Assembly: GCA_003646935.1 (NCBI GenBank)
Contig: QMLW01000137.1
Span: 1-6,041, forward strand
DNA: 6,041 nt
Reading direction: 5' to 3'
DNA from: Deltaproteobacteria bacterium
GTDB taxonomy: Bacteria; Desulfobacterota; DSM-4660; Desulfatiglandales; B25-G16
The first letter of the stretch is position 1; every line of letters begins with the position of its first letter. Below the pieces are notes generated by a model that saw only the letters and a program-made list of their open reading frames with translations, was not told where the DNA came from and did not search any database. The position numbers and the translations under genes are program-made. Of this stretch, positions 1-5,819 are shown one piece after another.

Positions 1-221
1 ACCACCATGACGCCGCCCACATAACCGCCACATACTCCGATCCCGGTTAAGCCCCCACCGCCAGCCAGCCCGGTACCCGCCTTGAACACGCTGTCGTCCC
101 TGATATCCAGGGTATCCTGTATTGCCGCAATCGCACACTGGGAGCAGCCCCTGTATGTCTTCTCGTACTCGAACCCCAGTTGATAGGCCCTATCCAAAAG
201 TTCTTGTTGTGTTCGTACCAT
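1..221 (-). CDS. C_GCAxxG_C_C family redox protein, N-terminal part (runs off left edge)
   Basis: The first 73 codons of a gene that continues past base 1. The start is the ATG at 221-219, preceded by an excellent Shine-Dalgarno (AAGGAGG, 238-232). The peptide begins MVRTQQELLDRAYQLGFEYE, then has a Cys-containing helix start (RGCSQCAIAA, C26 and C29), then a glycine-rich stretch ending in GIGVCGGYVGGVMV (C64). Spaced cysteines around a small-residue helix, followed by a G-rich CGG..GG segment, are the hallmark of the C_GCAxxG_C_C family (Pfam PF09719). That family is described as putative redox-active or metal/cofactor-binding and has no firmly established reaction. The C-terminal cysteines of the motif lie outside the window. 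The gene sits 75 bases after the dehydrogenase stop with no terminator between, so it may be the last gene of the same operon. Family assignment is from recognised sequence pattern; function is unknown. Confidence 0.85.
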   Translation of the reverse strand, partial: MVRTQQELLDRAYQLGFEYEKTYRGCSQCAIAAIQDTLDIRDDSVFKAGTGLAGGGGLTGIGVCGGYVGGVMV

Positions 222-231
222 TTCAACCTTA

Positions 232-238
232 CCTCCTT
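232..238 (-). promoter_or_regulatory. Shine-Dalgarno of the C_GCAxxG_C_C gene
   Basis: On the minus strand AAGGAGG lies ten bases before the ATG at 221. It fixes the start of a gene that otherwise has no visible end in this window, and it argues against the overlapping minus-strand reading frame at 265-47. Confidence 0.8.
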
Positions 239-296
239 TGTACTTTCCTTTCTCATCAATTCCATGCATTAATTCTCGTGCCCCATTTCCCTCGGC

Positions 297-1058
297 TCAC
301 CACGCCAGCCAGCCTCCGTCCACCGGCACGATGGCGCCATGAACAAAATTCGAGGCAGGTGAGGCCAGAAAAACCGCTGCCCCGGCTATATCCTCGAGCG
401 GATCCCCCCACCTGCCCGCAGGTGCTCTTCCAAGGATTGCCTTTGTCCGTTCTGGGTCTTTCTGCAAGGCTTCCGTGAATTCAGTGGCGAAATACCCCGG
501 CGCAATAGCGTTGACGTTGATCCCTTTGCTCGCCCAATCATTTGCCAATGCCTTGGTCAATCCCGCAACGCCGTGCTTTGCTGACGTATACGCCACGATG
601 TTGATCCCTCCCTGGAATGACAGGACCGAAGCAACGTTAATGATCTTTCCCCGTCCTTTCTTCAGCATGATCCTGCCGGCAGCCTGCGATAGGATGAATA
701 CCGCGGTGAGGTCGCTCTCCATGGTGGCCTCCCAGTCCTCCTCAGGCTGCTCTACTGCGGGAGATCTTCGGATAATGCCGGCGTTGTTGACCAGGATGTC
801 GAGACCTCCCATCTTCTCCGCTACTGCGGGTATCACGTTCCTGGTCTGATCTCTTCTGGTAAGATCGGCGGCGTGATGTAGAAACCCACGGCCAAGGTTT
901 ACGATTGACTTCTCAATATCCGGATGGGGGCTCCTGCTCACCACCGCGATATCAGCGCCAGCCTCAGCGAGGGCTATGGCGATTCCCCTCCCAATGCCCT
1001 TTGTTCCCCCTGTGACCACAGCAACCTTACCGTTCAGCCGAAATCTATCCAGTATCAT
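297..1058 (-). CDS. Short-chain dehydrogenase/reductase, KduD-like (classical SDR)
   Basis: A 253-residue NAD(P)-dependent oxidoreductase of classical SDR length. Seen in sequence: cofactor-binding TGGTKGIG (residues 16-23), an acidic AADL (63-66), NNAG (91-94), catalytic Ser144 in NVAS, the Tyr157-x3-Lys161 pair, and the PG motif (APGY, 186-189). The N-terminus (MILDRFRLNGKVAVVTG), the SVLSFQGG segment, RAPAGRWG and the terminal VDGGWLAW strongly resemble KduD, 2-dehydro-3-deoxy-D-gluconate 5-dehydrogenase. SDR substrate cannot be read from such similarity, however, and no pectin or uronate genes are nearby. In this operon a hydroxyacid/ketoacid or fatty-acyl-type substrate is equally possible. 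The Asn of the usual N-S-Y-K catalytic tetrad appears to be Asp116 here. The start is supported by AAGGAGG overlapping the iorB stop, 12 bases downstream of iorB, so translation is probably coupled. SDR family certain; reaction unknown. Confidence 0.93.
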   Translation of the reverse strand: MILDRFRLNGKVAVVTGGTKGIGRGIAIALAEAGADIAVVSRSPHPDIEKSIVNLGRGFLHHAADLTRRDQTRNVIPAVAEKMGGLDILVNNAGIIRRSPAVEQPEEDWEATMESDLTAVFILSQAAGRIMLKKGRGKIINVASVLSFQGGINIVAYTSAKHGVAGLTKALANDWASKGINVNAIAPGYFATEFTEALQKDPERTKAILGRAPAGRWGDPLEDIAGAAVFLASPASNFVHGAIVPVDGGWLAW

Positions 1059-1070
1059 GCTCGTTCCTCC

Positions 1071-1694
1071 TTACCCGGCCTTTACAAGATCCACACCCCT
1101 GTGTAACGCCACCTTGTTTATCTCAAACGCCTTGGGAAGCTGCTCCTTGAGCACCTCCTCCATGGCCATGACATCCAGAGGCAGGACGCCTGAACCAATA
1201 AGCGCGCCCATCAGAATCACGTTCGTATAGATGGGATTCCCCAACGCTAGTGCCTCGTCGGTGGCATTGATAATCCATGCTTGGGCCGATAATCTCCTGA
1301 TTGCTGCGCTCGCCTCATCGAGCTCGGGGTACTCCACCTCACCGCTGATTACGCCAATTGGATAGACCGGCCTCAGGTTCGCTACGGCTATGACCTCCGG
1401 GTTGCCGAACTGGCTCAGATTTCGTAAGAGCTCGATGGGTTCTATGCCAACGATCACATCGGCATCGCCTTCATGGAGCAGGGGACTGTTCTGTAAGCCC
1501 TCTTTTGATATCTTTATGTGGCTCGCCACGGCCCCGAGCCTCTGTGACGCACCATAGTTATCGAATACGGTAACAACATAGCCCCTCCTCACCAGGGCAT
1601 TCCCGATAAGAAACGACATCAGGACATTTCCTTGGCCCCCAACGCCGGCTATGATCACATTAAGCGGTTCCTTTTTCAGATCCTCCGCGCTCAT
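1071..1694 (-). CDS. iorB: Indolepyruvate:ferredoxin oxidoreductase, beta subunit
   Basis: A 207-residue subunit matching the gamma-type (IorB) domain of 2-oxoacid:ferredoxin oxidoreductases. With IorA it converts aryl pyruvates plus CoA to aryl-acetyl-CoA, CO2 and reduced ferredoxin in the cytoplasm. Visible features are the nucleotide-type loop GVGGQG (residues 17-22), the YGASQRLGAV segment (47-56, counterpart of the family's G-x2-QRGG-x-V), and the NPIYTNVILMGAL stretch (153-165), where the family commonly has a similar N-x3-G helix. The frame is open upstream to an ATG at 1748, but that start would bury 18 extra residues inside iorA. The ATG at 1694 overlaps the iorA stop as ATGA and has GGAGG six bases upstream, so I chose it; this gives normal family length. 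The overlap implies translational coupling and equimolar production with IorA. Family confident; aryl specificity inferred from the IorAB type. Confidence 0.93.
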   Translation of the reverse strand: MSAEDLKKEPLNVIIAGVGGQGNVLMSFLIGNALVRRGYVVTVFDNYGASQRLGAVASHIKISKEGLQNSPLLHEGDADVIVGIEPIELLRNLSQFGNPEVIAVANLRPVYPIGVISGEVEYPELDEASAAIRRLSAQAWIINATDEALALGNPIYTNVILMGALIGSGVLPLDVMAMEEVLKEQLPKAFEINKVALHRGVDLVKAG

Positions 1695-3643
1695 AGCGCC
1701 TCCTTCACAATCGCCCCCCGGGGGCACACATCCGCACAGAGCCCACATCCCACACAGACCGCTTCATCGATGACCGCCTTGCCAGCGTCCCTATCCCACA
1801 CCAATCCCGGGCAGCTGAAAACCCTCGTGCAGAGCCGATTACACCCACAGCTCTCGCCGATACACCTCTCAGGATTAACGTATACGCGAAAGGGATTTCT
1901 TTTCTCCTTTCGCTCCCTCACCAGCTCGCATTCACGCCGAAGGATTACCACCTGTGCGGGGCCTTCATCCCTCATCATCGTCAGCAGGGTGGCAATGGTA
2001 GTGTTGAGGTCGAAGGGATCACAGATTTCAACGTGAATCCCCAATGAACGGCACAAAGCCTCTATGCTCACCTTTTTCCCGGGATCGCCTGTGGCTGTTA
2101 TCCCAGTTCCCGGATGGGGTTGGAAACCGGTCATGGCAGTGGCGGAGTTGTCCAGGATAGCCAGCGTGAAGTTCGATTGGTTCCACACCCCGTTGATCAA
2201 TCCGGGGATAGATGCGTGAAAAAAGGTGGAGTCGCCGCATACCGCTATCACCGGCTGCTGAAAGCCAAATTGGCCAAGGTGTCCGAATCCCCCTGCCACA
2301 CCCACACCGCCACCCATCGCATAGTAGGTTCTCACCTGGAAGGAGCCAGGGGAAATCATGCCCATGGCGGTGCAGCCAATATCACCGGTCACAAAGCCGT
2401 TTCTTCCATCAAGCTGGAGCGCGATCTTGATTGCCCAAAAGCTGGCCCTGTGAGGGCAGCCAGGACAGAAGGTCAAGGGTCGGGCGGGCAATGTTTGAGC
2501 CACCGCCTGCGCCGCTCTGCGGTATTCAAGGTCCTGCGATTGTCTACTTGTGTACGGGATATCCATGACAGAGGCTATCGATTGAATGGCCAGGTTCAAG
2601 TTCTGCTCTCCCCACGCCCTCACATGCCCCGAACGCTTCCCATAGAAGGTGGGCCGCGGTTGGTCCGGTGGTAGGCTCGCCGCCAACTCCATAACGCTTC
2701 GCTCCACAAAGGGCTCAATCTCCTCGATACATAGCACCTTATCCGACTTGTTCAGGTATCGGGCGACTAATCCCTCGGGCAGAGGCCATGTGGTGCCCAA
2801 CTTGAGGATGCCCACCCTGTCTTGAAGCCCCAAGATACTCACTGCCTCGATAGCGTATGTCCAGCAGATCCCGGAGCTGATAATAAGAAGCTCCGGTATT
2901 TCCGGACCTCTGTAGGAGTTAAACGGGGAGTTCTCACACTTCTCCGGTGCCTTGGCGAACCTCTTCAGAAGCTCCTCGCTCTGCTTATAAGGGTGAAACT
3001 GCATACCACAGGTGTACCTGCTCTGCCGCGGGTCGTCGATATTGTAGAAATCATCGAAATGGGCCACTTTCTTGTTTTCGGGCAGCCTGCCGAACCTCAC
3101 GTTGCCTCTCGTGTGAGAAAGATAGGTCACGCTTCGCACCATACACACCATGCCGAGTTCTTCCGAGAGCTCAAAGGCGCGCTTGGTCATGTCCTTGCAC
3201 TCCTGAGCGGTGCTCGGCTCCAGCATGGGAATATTGAGCCACTTGGCGATGGGCCTGGTGTCCTGCTCGTTGGAGCTGGTCATTCCCCCCGGATCGTCGC
3301 ACACCACCAGCACCAATCCCTTTCTAATCCCAGTCATCTGAAGATTGACGAGGAAGTCGGCGATCACGTTCACCCCGTTGGCCTTCATGGAACTGAGGGC
3401 ACGGATGTTCGAGAGGGAGGCAGCCGAAGCCGCCTCAAAGGCAACCATCTCGTTGATCGACCACTCAGCGTATATGCCCATTTTCTTGGCGATGGGTGCT
3501 AAGGTGCCCATGATCTCCGAGGAGGGGGTTCCCGGGTAAGCAGTAGCAAATCCTATTCCCGCCTCAAGCGCACCGCGGGCAATAGCCTCGTTGCCGAGGA
3601 GAAGTTGTGTTGTCCCAGGGGCATCGATCTCAATATGTGCCAT
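1691..3643 (-). CDS. iorA: Indolepyruvate:ferredoxin oxidoreductase, alpha subunit (TPP and Fe-S)
   Basis: A 650-residue subunit, close to the usual IorA length, carrying the catalytic and electron-transfer parts. Domains in order: pyrimidine-binding N-terminal domain with GNEAIARGALEAG (17-29) and YPGTPSSE (36-43), with WSINEMVAFE (61-70) supplying the likely conserved Glu; a middle domain (about 200-360); a TPP pyrophosphate domain with CPGCPHR (393-399), GDIGC (420-424) and the Mg/TPP motif starting GDS (470) and ending DNSATAMTG (498-506); and a C-terminal ferredoxin domain. The last cluster is textbook: C630, C633, C636, C640-Pro. The first has odd spacing: C594, C599, C601, C605, C611-Pro. 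The expected product is arylacetyl-CoA plus reduced ferredoxin from indole-, phenyl- or hydroxyphenylpyruvate, but paralogues may take other 2-oxoacids. It starts 19 bases after the FrhB-like stop behind a modest AAGGCGG and overlaps iorB by four bases. Confidence 0.95.
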   Translation of the reverse strand: MAHIEIDAPGTTQLLLGNEAIARGALEAGIGFATAYPGTPSSEIMGTLAPIAKKMGIYAEWSINEMVAFEAASAASLSNIRALSSMKANGVNVIADFLVNLQMTGIRKGLVLVVCDDPGGMTSSNEQDTRPIAKWLNIPMLEPSTAQECKDMTKRAFELSEELGMVCMVRSVTYLSHTRGNVRFGRLPENKKVAHFDDFYNIDDPRQSRYTCGMQFHPYKQSEELLKRFAKAPEKCENSPFNSYRGPEIPELLIISSGICWTYAIEAVSILGLQDRVGILKLGTTWPLPEGLVARYLNKSDKVLCIEEIEPFVERSVMELAASLPPDQPRPTFYGKRSGHVRAWGEQNLNLAIQSIASVMDIPYTSRQSQDLEYRRAAQAVAQTLPARPLTFCPGCPHRASFWAIKIALQLDGRNGFVTGDIGCTAMGMISPGSFQVRTYYAMGGGVGVAGGFGHLGQFGFQQPVIAVCGDSTFFHASIPGLINGVWNQSNFTLAILDNSATAMTGFQPHPGTGITATGDPGKKVSIEALCRSLGIHVEICDPFDLNTTIATLLTMMRDEGPAQVVILRRECELVRERKEKRNPFRVYVNPERCIGESCGCNRLCTRVFSCPGLVWDRDAGKAVIDEAVCVGCGLCADVCPRGAIVKEAL

Positions 3644-3662
3644 GGCATCCGCCTTTTCTGAA

Positions 3663-4769
3663 CTATTCCAAGAGCATCTCTTTGAGATGTTGCGAGATCC
3701 CTAGATACAGCAAATCATCGACTCCACCCGTCATGGAGATAATGTTCTTGAGCGCCCTCTTCTTTTTATCGAGCGAGGCACGCTTTAGATTCGCCAGGCT
3801 CTCATCAGGAATGGGTTGTATCTCAATTGCGTTGCGCCCTTTAGCGATGTCTAAAATCTCGGCACCAACCTTGGTGCGAAGGATCACGGTATTCCAACCC
3901 TTGAACATAGCCCGGCCAGAACCCACCGATATGTCGGCAAACTCCGCTGTCATATCAAAGCAATATCCGCAGGCCTTGTTTATGTAGGGGCTGATTTCAT
4001 CCAAATCAACTGATTCTTTTCCCGACGGTGTATACACATCAAAGCTATGCTCCGGGTGATGCGGAATATCGAACTTAATCGCCTTGGCGAGATCGAAGTG
4101 TTCCTGGAGAAACCGGTGAAAGCTATGGGATAACGTCCACCCGCAGAAGAGCCCGATTACCGGCTCCAAATGTTCGATATTTGCCCTGTTGGTAGGTGGT
4201 GATAGCTTCATCTTGCTCAGGCAGGCAACATGGCAGGGCAATCCAACAAAACCCAGCTTTTCGGTGGTTTCATTGGGGAGACGATTAATGGCCTGGATAA
4301 CGGGGCTGGGCTCGTAGCTCACTCCAGCACACTCCAGCAACTCCTCCCTATTTCGAGCGATAAAACCATGTGGATTCTTCTCTTCGTCCAGCTTTGTTTC
4401 GACTGCTCCATCGATCATTCCCTCGGCCAGTGCAACCGAGAGCAAGGTAGTGACAATTCCTCCATCTTGGGCTTTTTGATGTATTACCTGGTCTGTTGAA
4501 CGGGCGAGAAATACCTCCCTTACACTGCCTATTTCACCCTCCCCGTATGGTGCGCCGAAGATATGCCGGCTTATGGCATCCATATCCATATAGGTACGCG
4601 GGCAGTAGTGATAGCATTGCCCCTCAGACATGTCACACCGATGAAGCCTCACTATTCTTCCATCATAAACGACTAAATAAGGGCAGGTGCCCGTGCATCC
4701 CCCACATAACGTGCACAACCCCTTATCAATGACCTCTTTCTGTAGTTCCTTCGATGCCTTGCCGTGCAT
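3663..4769 (-). CDS. FrhB-family (F420 hydrogenase/dehydrogenase beta-subunit-like) Fe-S flavoprotein
   Basis: A 368-residue protein of the coenzyme F420 hydrogenase/dehydrogenase beta subunit family (PF04422 and PF04432). Members are FAD/Fe-S electron-transfer proteins; some use F420 and others are partners of ferredoxin-linked enzymes. Numbered from the upstream ATG (subtract 6 for the chosen start), it shows a ferredoxin motif C25-x2-C28-x2-C31-x3-C35-Pro, a second set C51-x6-C58-x3-C62-Pro, the family loop GLPCHVA (182-188), C215 in FCGW, and KACGYCFD (C273, C276), then DISVGSG (285-291). The family's conserved QDGG-type segment is present (107-110). Two in-frame ATGs are possible. The one at 4787 lacks a ribosome site; the one at 4769 has AAGGAAGG seven bases upstream, so I chose it. 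First gene of the operon, directly before iorA, suggesting it exchanges electrons with IorAB. Family confident; electron carrier unknown, and F420 use is not implied. Confidence 0.9.
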   Translation of the reverse strand: MHGKASKELQKEVIDKGLCTLCGGCTGTCPYLVVYDGRIVRLHRCDMSEGQCYHYCPRTYMDMDAISRHIFGAPYGEGEIGSVREVFLARSTDQVIHQKAQDGGIVTTLLSVALAEGMIDGAVETKLDEEKNPHGFIARNREELLECAGVSYEPSPVIQAINRLPNETTEKLGFVGLPCHVACLSKMKLSPPTNRANIEHLEPVIGLFCGWTLSHSFHRFLQEHFDLAKAIKFDIPHHPEHSFDVYTPSGKESVDLDEISPYINKACGYCFDMTAEFADISVGSGRAMFKGWNTVILRTKVGAEILDIAKGRNAIEIQPIPDESLANLKRASLDKKKRALKNIISMTGGVDDLLYLGISQHLKEMLLE

Positions 4770-4776
4770 GCGTATA

Positions 4777-4784
4777 CCTTCCTT
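4777..4784 (-). promoter_or_regulatory. Shine-Dalgarno that decides the FrhB-like start
   Basis: AAGGAAGG on the minus strand, seven bases before the ATG at 4769 and just downstream of the alternative ATG at 4787. The upstream ATG has no purine-rich site before it and lies in one arm of an inverted repeat, so initiation at 4769 is favoured. Confidence 0.7.
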
Positions 4785-4807
4785 CATAGCGTTTCTGAAC
4801 CGCTATG
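4785..4807 (-). promoter_or_regulatory. Leader hairpin abutting the operon's ribosome-binding site
   Basis: A perfect 7-bp inverted repeat, CATAGCG and CGCTATG, separated by 9 bases. In the minus-strand transcript it forms a stem-loop whose 3' arm ends exactly where AAGGAAGG begins. It could affect ribosome access to the FrhB-like start at 4769. Existence of the repeat is seen directly; a regulatory role is inference. Confidence 0.5.
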
Positions 4808-4846
4808 GATCATCCTAGCACTGCTAGCTATTGAACGGTATATAAA

Positions 4847-4861
4847 TTTCAATATATGAAA
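4847..4861. promoter_or_regulatory. Putative IclR-family operator in the catabolic operon leader
   Basis: A 15-bp palindrome TTTCA-ATATA-TGAAA in the gap between the IclR gene and the FrhB-like gene. It has the same arms and spacing as the site in front of the IclR gene (5659-5673). It lies 78 bases upstream of the FrhB-like start. The right arm continues into a second dyad, GAAAC-TAG-GTTTC (4858-4870), giving three half-sites in a row. The 15-bp length matches known IclR-type sites. Binding by the neighbouring regulator is inferred. Confidence 0.6.
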
Positions 4862-4882
4862 CTAGGTTTCTCTTTTTGTCGA
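4854..4882 (-). promoter_or_regulatory. Possible weak promoter of the frhB-like/iorAB/SDR operon
   Basis: On the minus strand TCGACA (4882-4877) is followed after 17 bases by TCATAT (4859-4854). The -35 is close to consensus but the -10 matches only three of six bases, so this is tentative. If real, the -10 would lie inside the palindrome at 4847-4861, a classic arrangement for repression. Read-through from the IclR gene could also supply transcription. Confidence 0.28.
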
Positions 4883-4889
4883 AAAAAAA

Positions 4890-5639
4890 TTACCACTGCA
4901 ACTCGTTTGAAATTCTCTCGGCGGTCTCCATCACCATTGTCTTTAACTCATTGCGAATTCTCTCCATGGTCATGGTGAAAATGGCACCCGTGATGCTGAC
5001 CGCCGCGACCACCTTCCATCCAGCCCTGATAGGAGCTGCAACGCAGCGTATGCCCTCATAGTATTCCTCATCGTCGATTGCATAGCCTTGCTTTTTGATC
5101 TTCTCCAACTCCTCGAATAATCGGGGCAGGCTGGTGATGGTATTCTTGCCATATGTCTTGAGCGGCCTATCTCGGTAAATATCCATGATCTCCTTACGGG
5201 ATAGCTCGGAGAGCAACACCTTTCCGCCCGAGGCAGCGTGAGGATCGGTTCTGTAGCCTATGTAGGTAGCCAGAGAAACCATACCCTGGGTGTCGATCTT
5301 ATCGATATAGATAACCTTTCCATCCCTCAATATTGCTAGGTGAACCGCCTCCTTGCACTGCTCGTGGAGCTCCAGCAAGTGCCGGTGAGCCGTTCTGCGG
5401 ACATCGATAGTATCGAGTATTACCCTGCCGATAGAGAGAAATTTAAAGCCCAGGGAGTACCGCTTCGTTTCTGGATCCTGAGAGACATACTCATAGGGAA
5501 GCAGTGTGCTGAGGATATGGTGAACCGTGCTTTTCGGGTACTGTAACTCCTCGGACAGCTGCGAGAGACTCATGCCACGCGGTTTTCTACTGAGCATATC
5601 GATAAGCCTTAGGCTTTTGTCAAGAGAAGCGAGTTTCAT
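4890..5639 (-). CDS. IclR-family transcriptional regulator
   Basis: A 249-residue protein of normal IclR length. The N-terminal winged helix-turn-helix (about residues 1-62) shows the family opening (LDKSLRLIDML), SLSQLSEEL and the recognition helix YPKSTVHHIL (34-43), followed by a wing ending RYSLG (60-64). The C-terminal effector domain (about 80-245) has HLAILRDGKVIYIDKID, PHAASGGKVLL (133-143) and the signature stretch GYAIDDEEYYEGIRCVAAPI (185-204). IclR proteins typically bind small carboxylic or aromatic ligands and control nearby catabolic genes. It points at the frhB-like/iorAB/SDR operon 120 bases downstream and shares a palindrome with it, so local control plus autoregulation is likely. 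The ATG at 5639 opens the classic family N-terminus, but no Shine-Dalgarno precedes it. Family certain; ligand unknown, with an aryl 2-oxoacid or arylacetate as a guess from context. Confidence 0.95.
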   Translation of the reverse strand: MKLASLDKSLRLIDMLSRKPRGMSLSQLSEELQYPKSTVHHILSTLLPYEYVSQDPETKRYSLGFKFLSIGRVILDTIDVRRTAHRHLLELHEQCKEAVHLAILRDGKVIYIDKIDTQGMVSLATYIGYRTDPHAASGGKVLLSELSRKEIMDIYRDRPLKTYGKNTITSLPRLFEELEKIKKQGYAIDDEEYYEGIRCVAAPIRAGWKVVAAVSITGAIFTMTMERIRNELKTMVMETAERISNELQW

Positions 5640-5654
5640 CGATTTAATAATCGA
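5639..5654. repeat. Small inverted repeat at the IclR start codon
   Basis: TCGATT-TAAT-AATCGA, a perfect 6-bp dyad that includes the first base of the IclR ATG. It could be a small RNA hairpin or a second protein-binding dyad. The region has no visible Shine-Dalgarno, so the structure may matter for translation, but chance in AT-rich DNA is possible. Confidence 0.4.
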
Positions 5655-5658
5655 ATAA

Positions 5659-5673
5659 TTTCATATAATGAAA
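5659..5673. promoter_or_regulatory. Putative IclR autoregulatory operator
   Basis: A 15-bp palindrome TTTCA-TATAA-TGAAA (inner arms extend to TTTCAT-ATA-ATGAAA). It matches the arms and spacing of the site at 4847-4861. It lies just downstream of the predicted -10 of the IclR promoter, roughly over the expected first transcribed bases, so bound protein would block initiation. Flanking AATAA and TATTATT loosely extend the symmetry. Confidence 0.6.
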
Positions 5674-5681
5674 TATTATTT

Positions 5682-5710
5682 AATATATTATAACAATAAC
5701 ATGATGTCAA
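5682..5710 (-). promoter_or_regulatory. Sigma70-type promoter of the IclR gene
   Basis: On the minus strand a perfect TTGACA (5710-5705) and TATATT (5687-5682) are separated by exactly 17 bases, in a region of very high AT content. Transcription would begin near 5675, leaving about a 35-base leader before the ATG at 5639. Confidence 0.72.
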
Positions 5711-5736
5711 GAATTTTTTTGATTCTGAGGCAAGCA

Positions 5737-5765
5737 TTGACAGGGCGCAGTCTATCTGCTATCCA
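5737..5765 (+). promoter_or_regulatory. Possible promoter of the divergent membrane-protein gene
   Basis: TTGACA (5737-5742) and TATCCA (5760-5765) with a 17-base spacer, facing the small membrane protein that starts at 5820. The -35 is perfect; the -10 matches only three of six. The two opposed TTGACA boxes are 26 bases apart, making this a compact divergent control region. Confidence 0.4.
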
Positions 5766-5819
5766 GGAAGGCGACCAAAATAATCACCTGAGAGCCATAA
5801 TCTGTAATATGTTCGTGTA

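Noticed and set aside
47..265. Minus-strand 72-codon frame with ATG at 265
   Set aside because: It overlaps, in another frame, a clear C_GCAxxG_C_C protein with an AAGGAGG site. Its own translation has no recognisable features.
222..296. Terminator between the SDR and the C_GCAxxG_C_C gene
   Set aside because: No stem followed by a T-run is visible on the minus strand, so read-through is assumed.
1695..1748. Upstream ATG at 1748 extending iorB by 18 residues
   Set aside because: The extension lies inside iorA, is Cys/Gly/Pro-rich and unlike the family. The ATG at 1694 has an ATGA overlap and a ribosome site.
2114..3502. Long plus-strand frames of 186 and 226 codons
   Set aside because: They lie wholly opposite iorA, have no family resemblance and no ribosome site, and are antisense shadows.
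4770..4787. ATG at 4787 as the FrhB-like start
   Set aside because: No ribosome site before it and it lies in a hairpin arm. Kept as an alternative only; the protein differs by six residues.
4815..4827. CTAGCA-C-TGCTAG dyad in the operon leader
   Set aside because: A symmetrical 13-mer with a one-base centre; it cannot form a hairpin, is unlike the IclR-type palindromes, and occurs once. Possibly a binding site, but unsupported.
4882..4889. Run of eight T on the minus strand right after the IclR stop, as a terminator
   Set aside because: No GC-rich stem precedes it; the sequence before the stop does not fold into a convincing hairpin.
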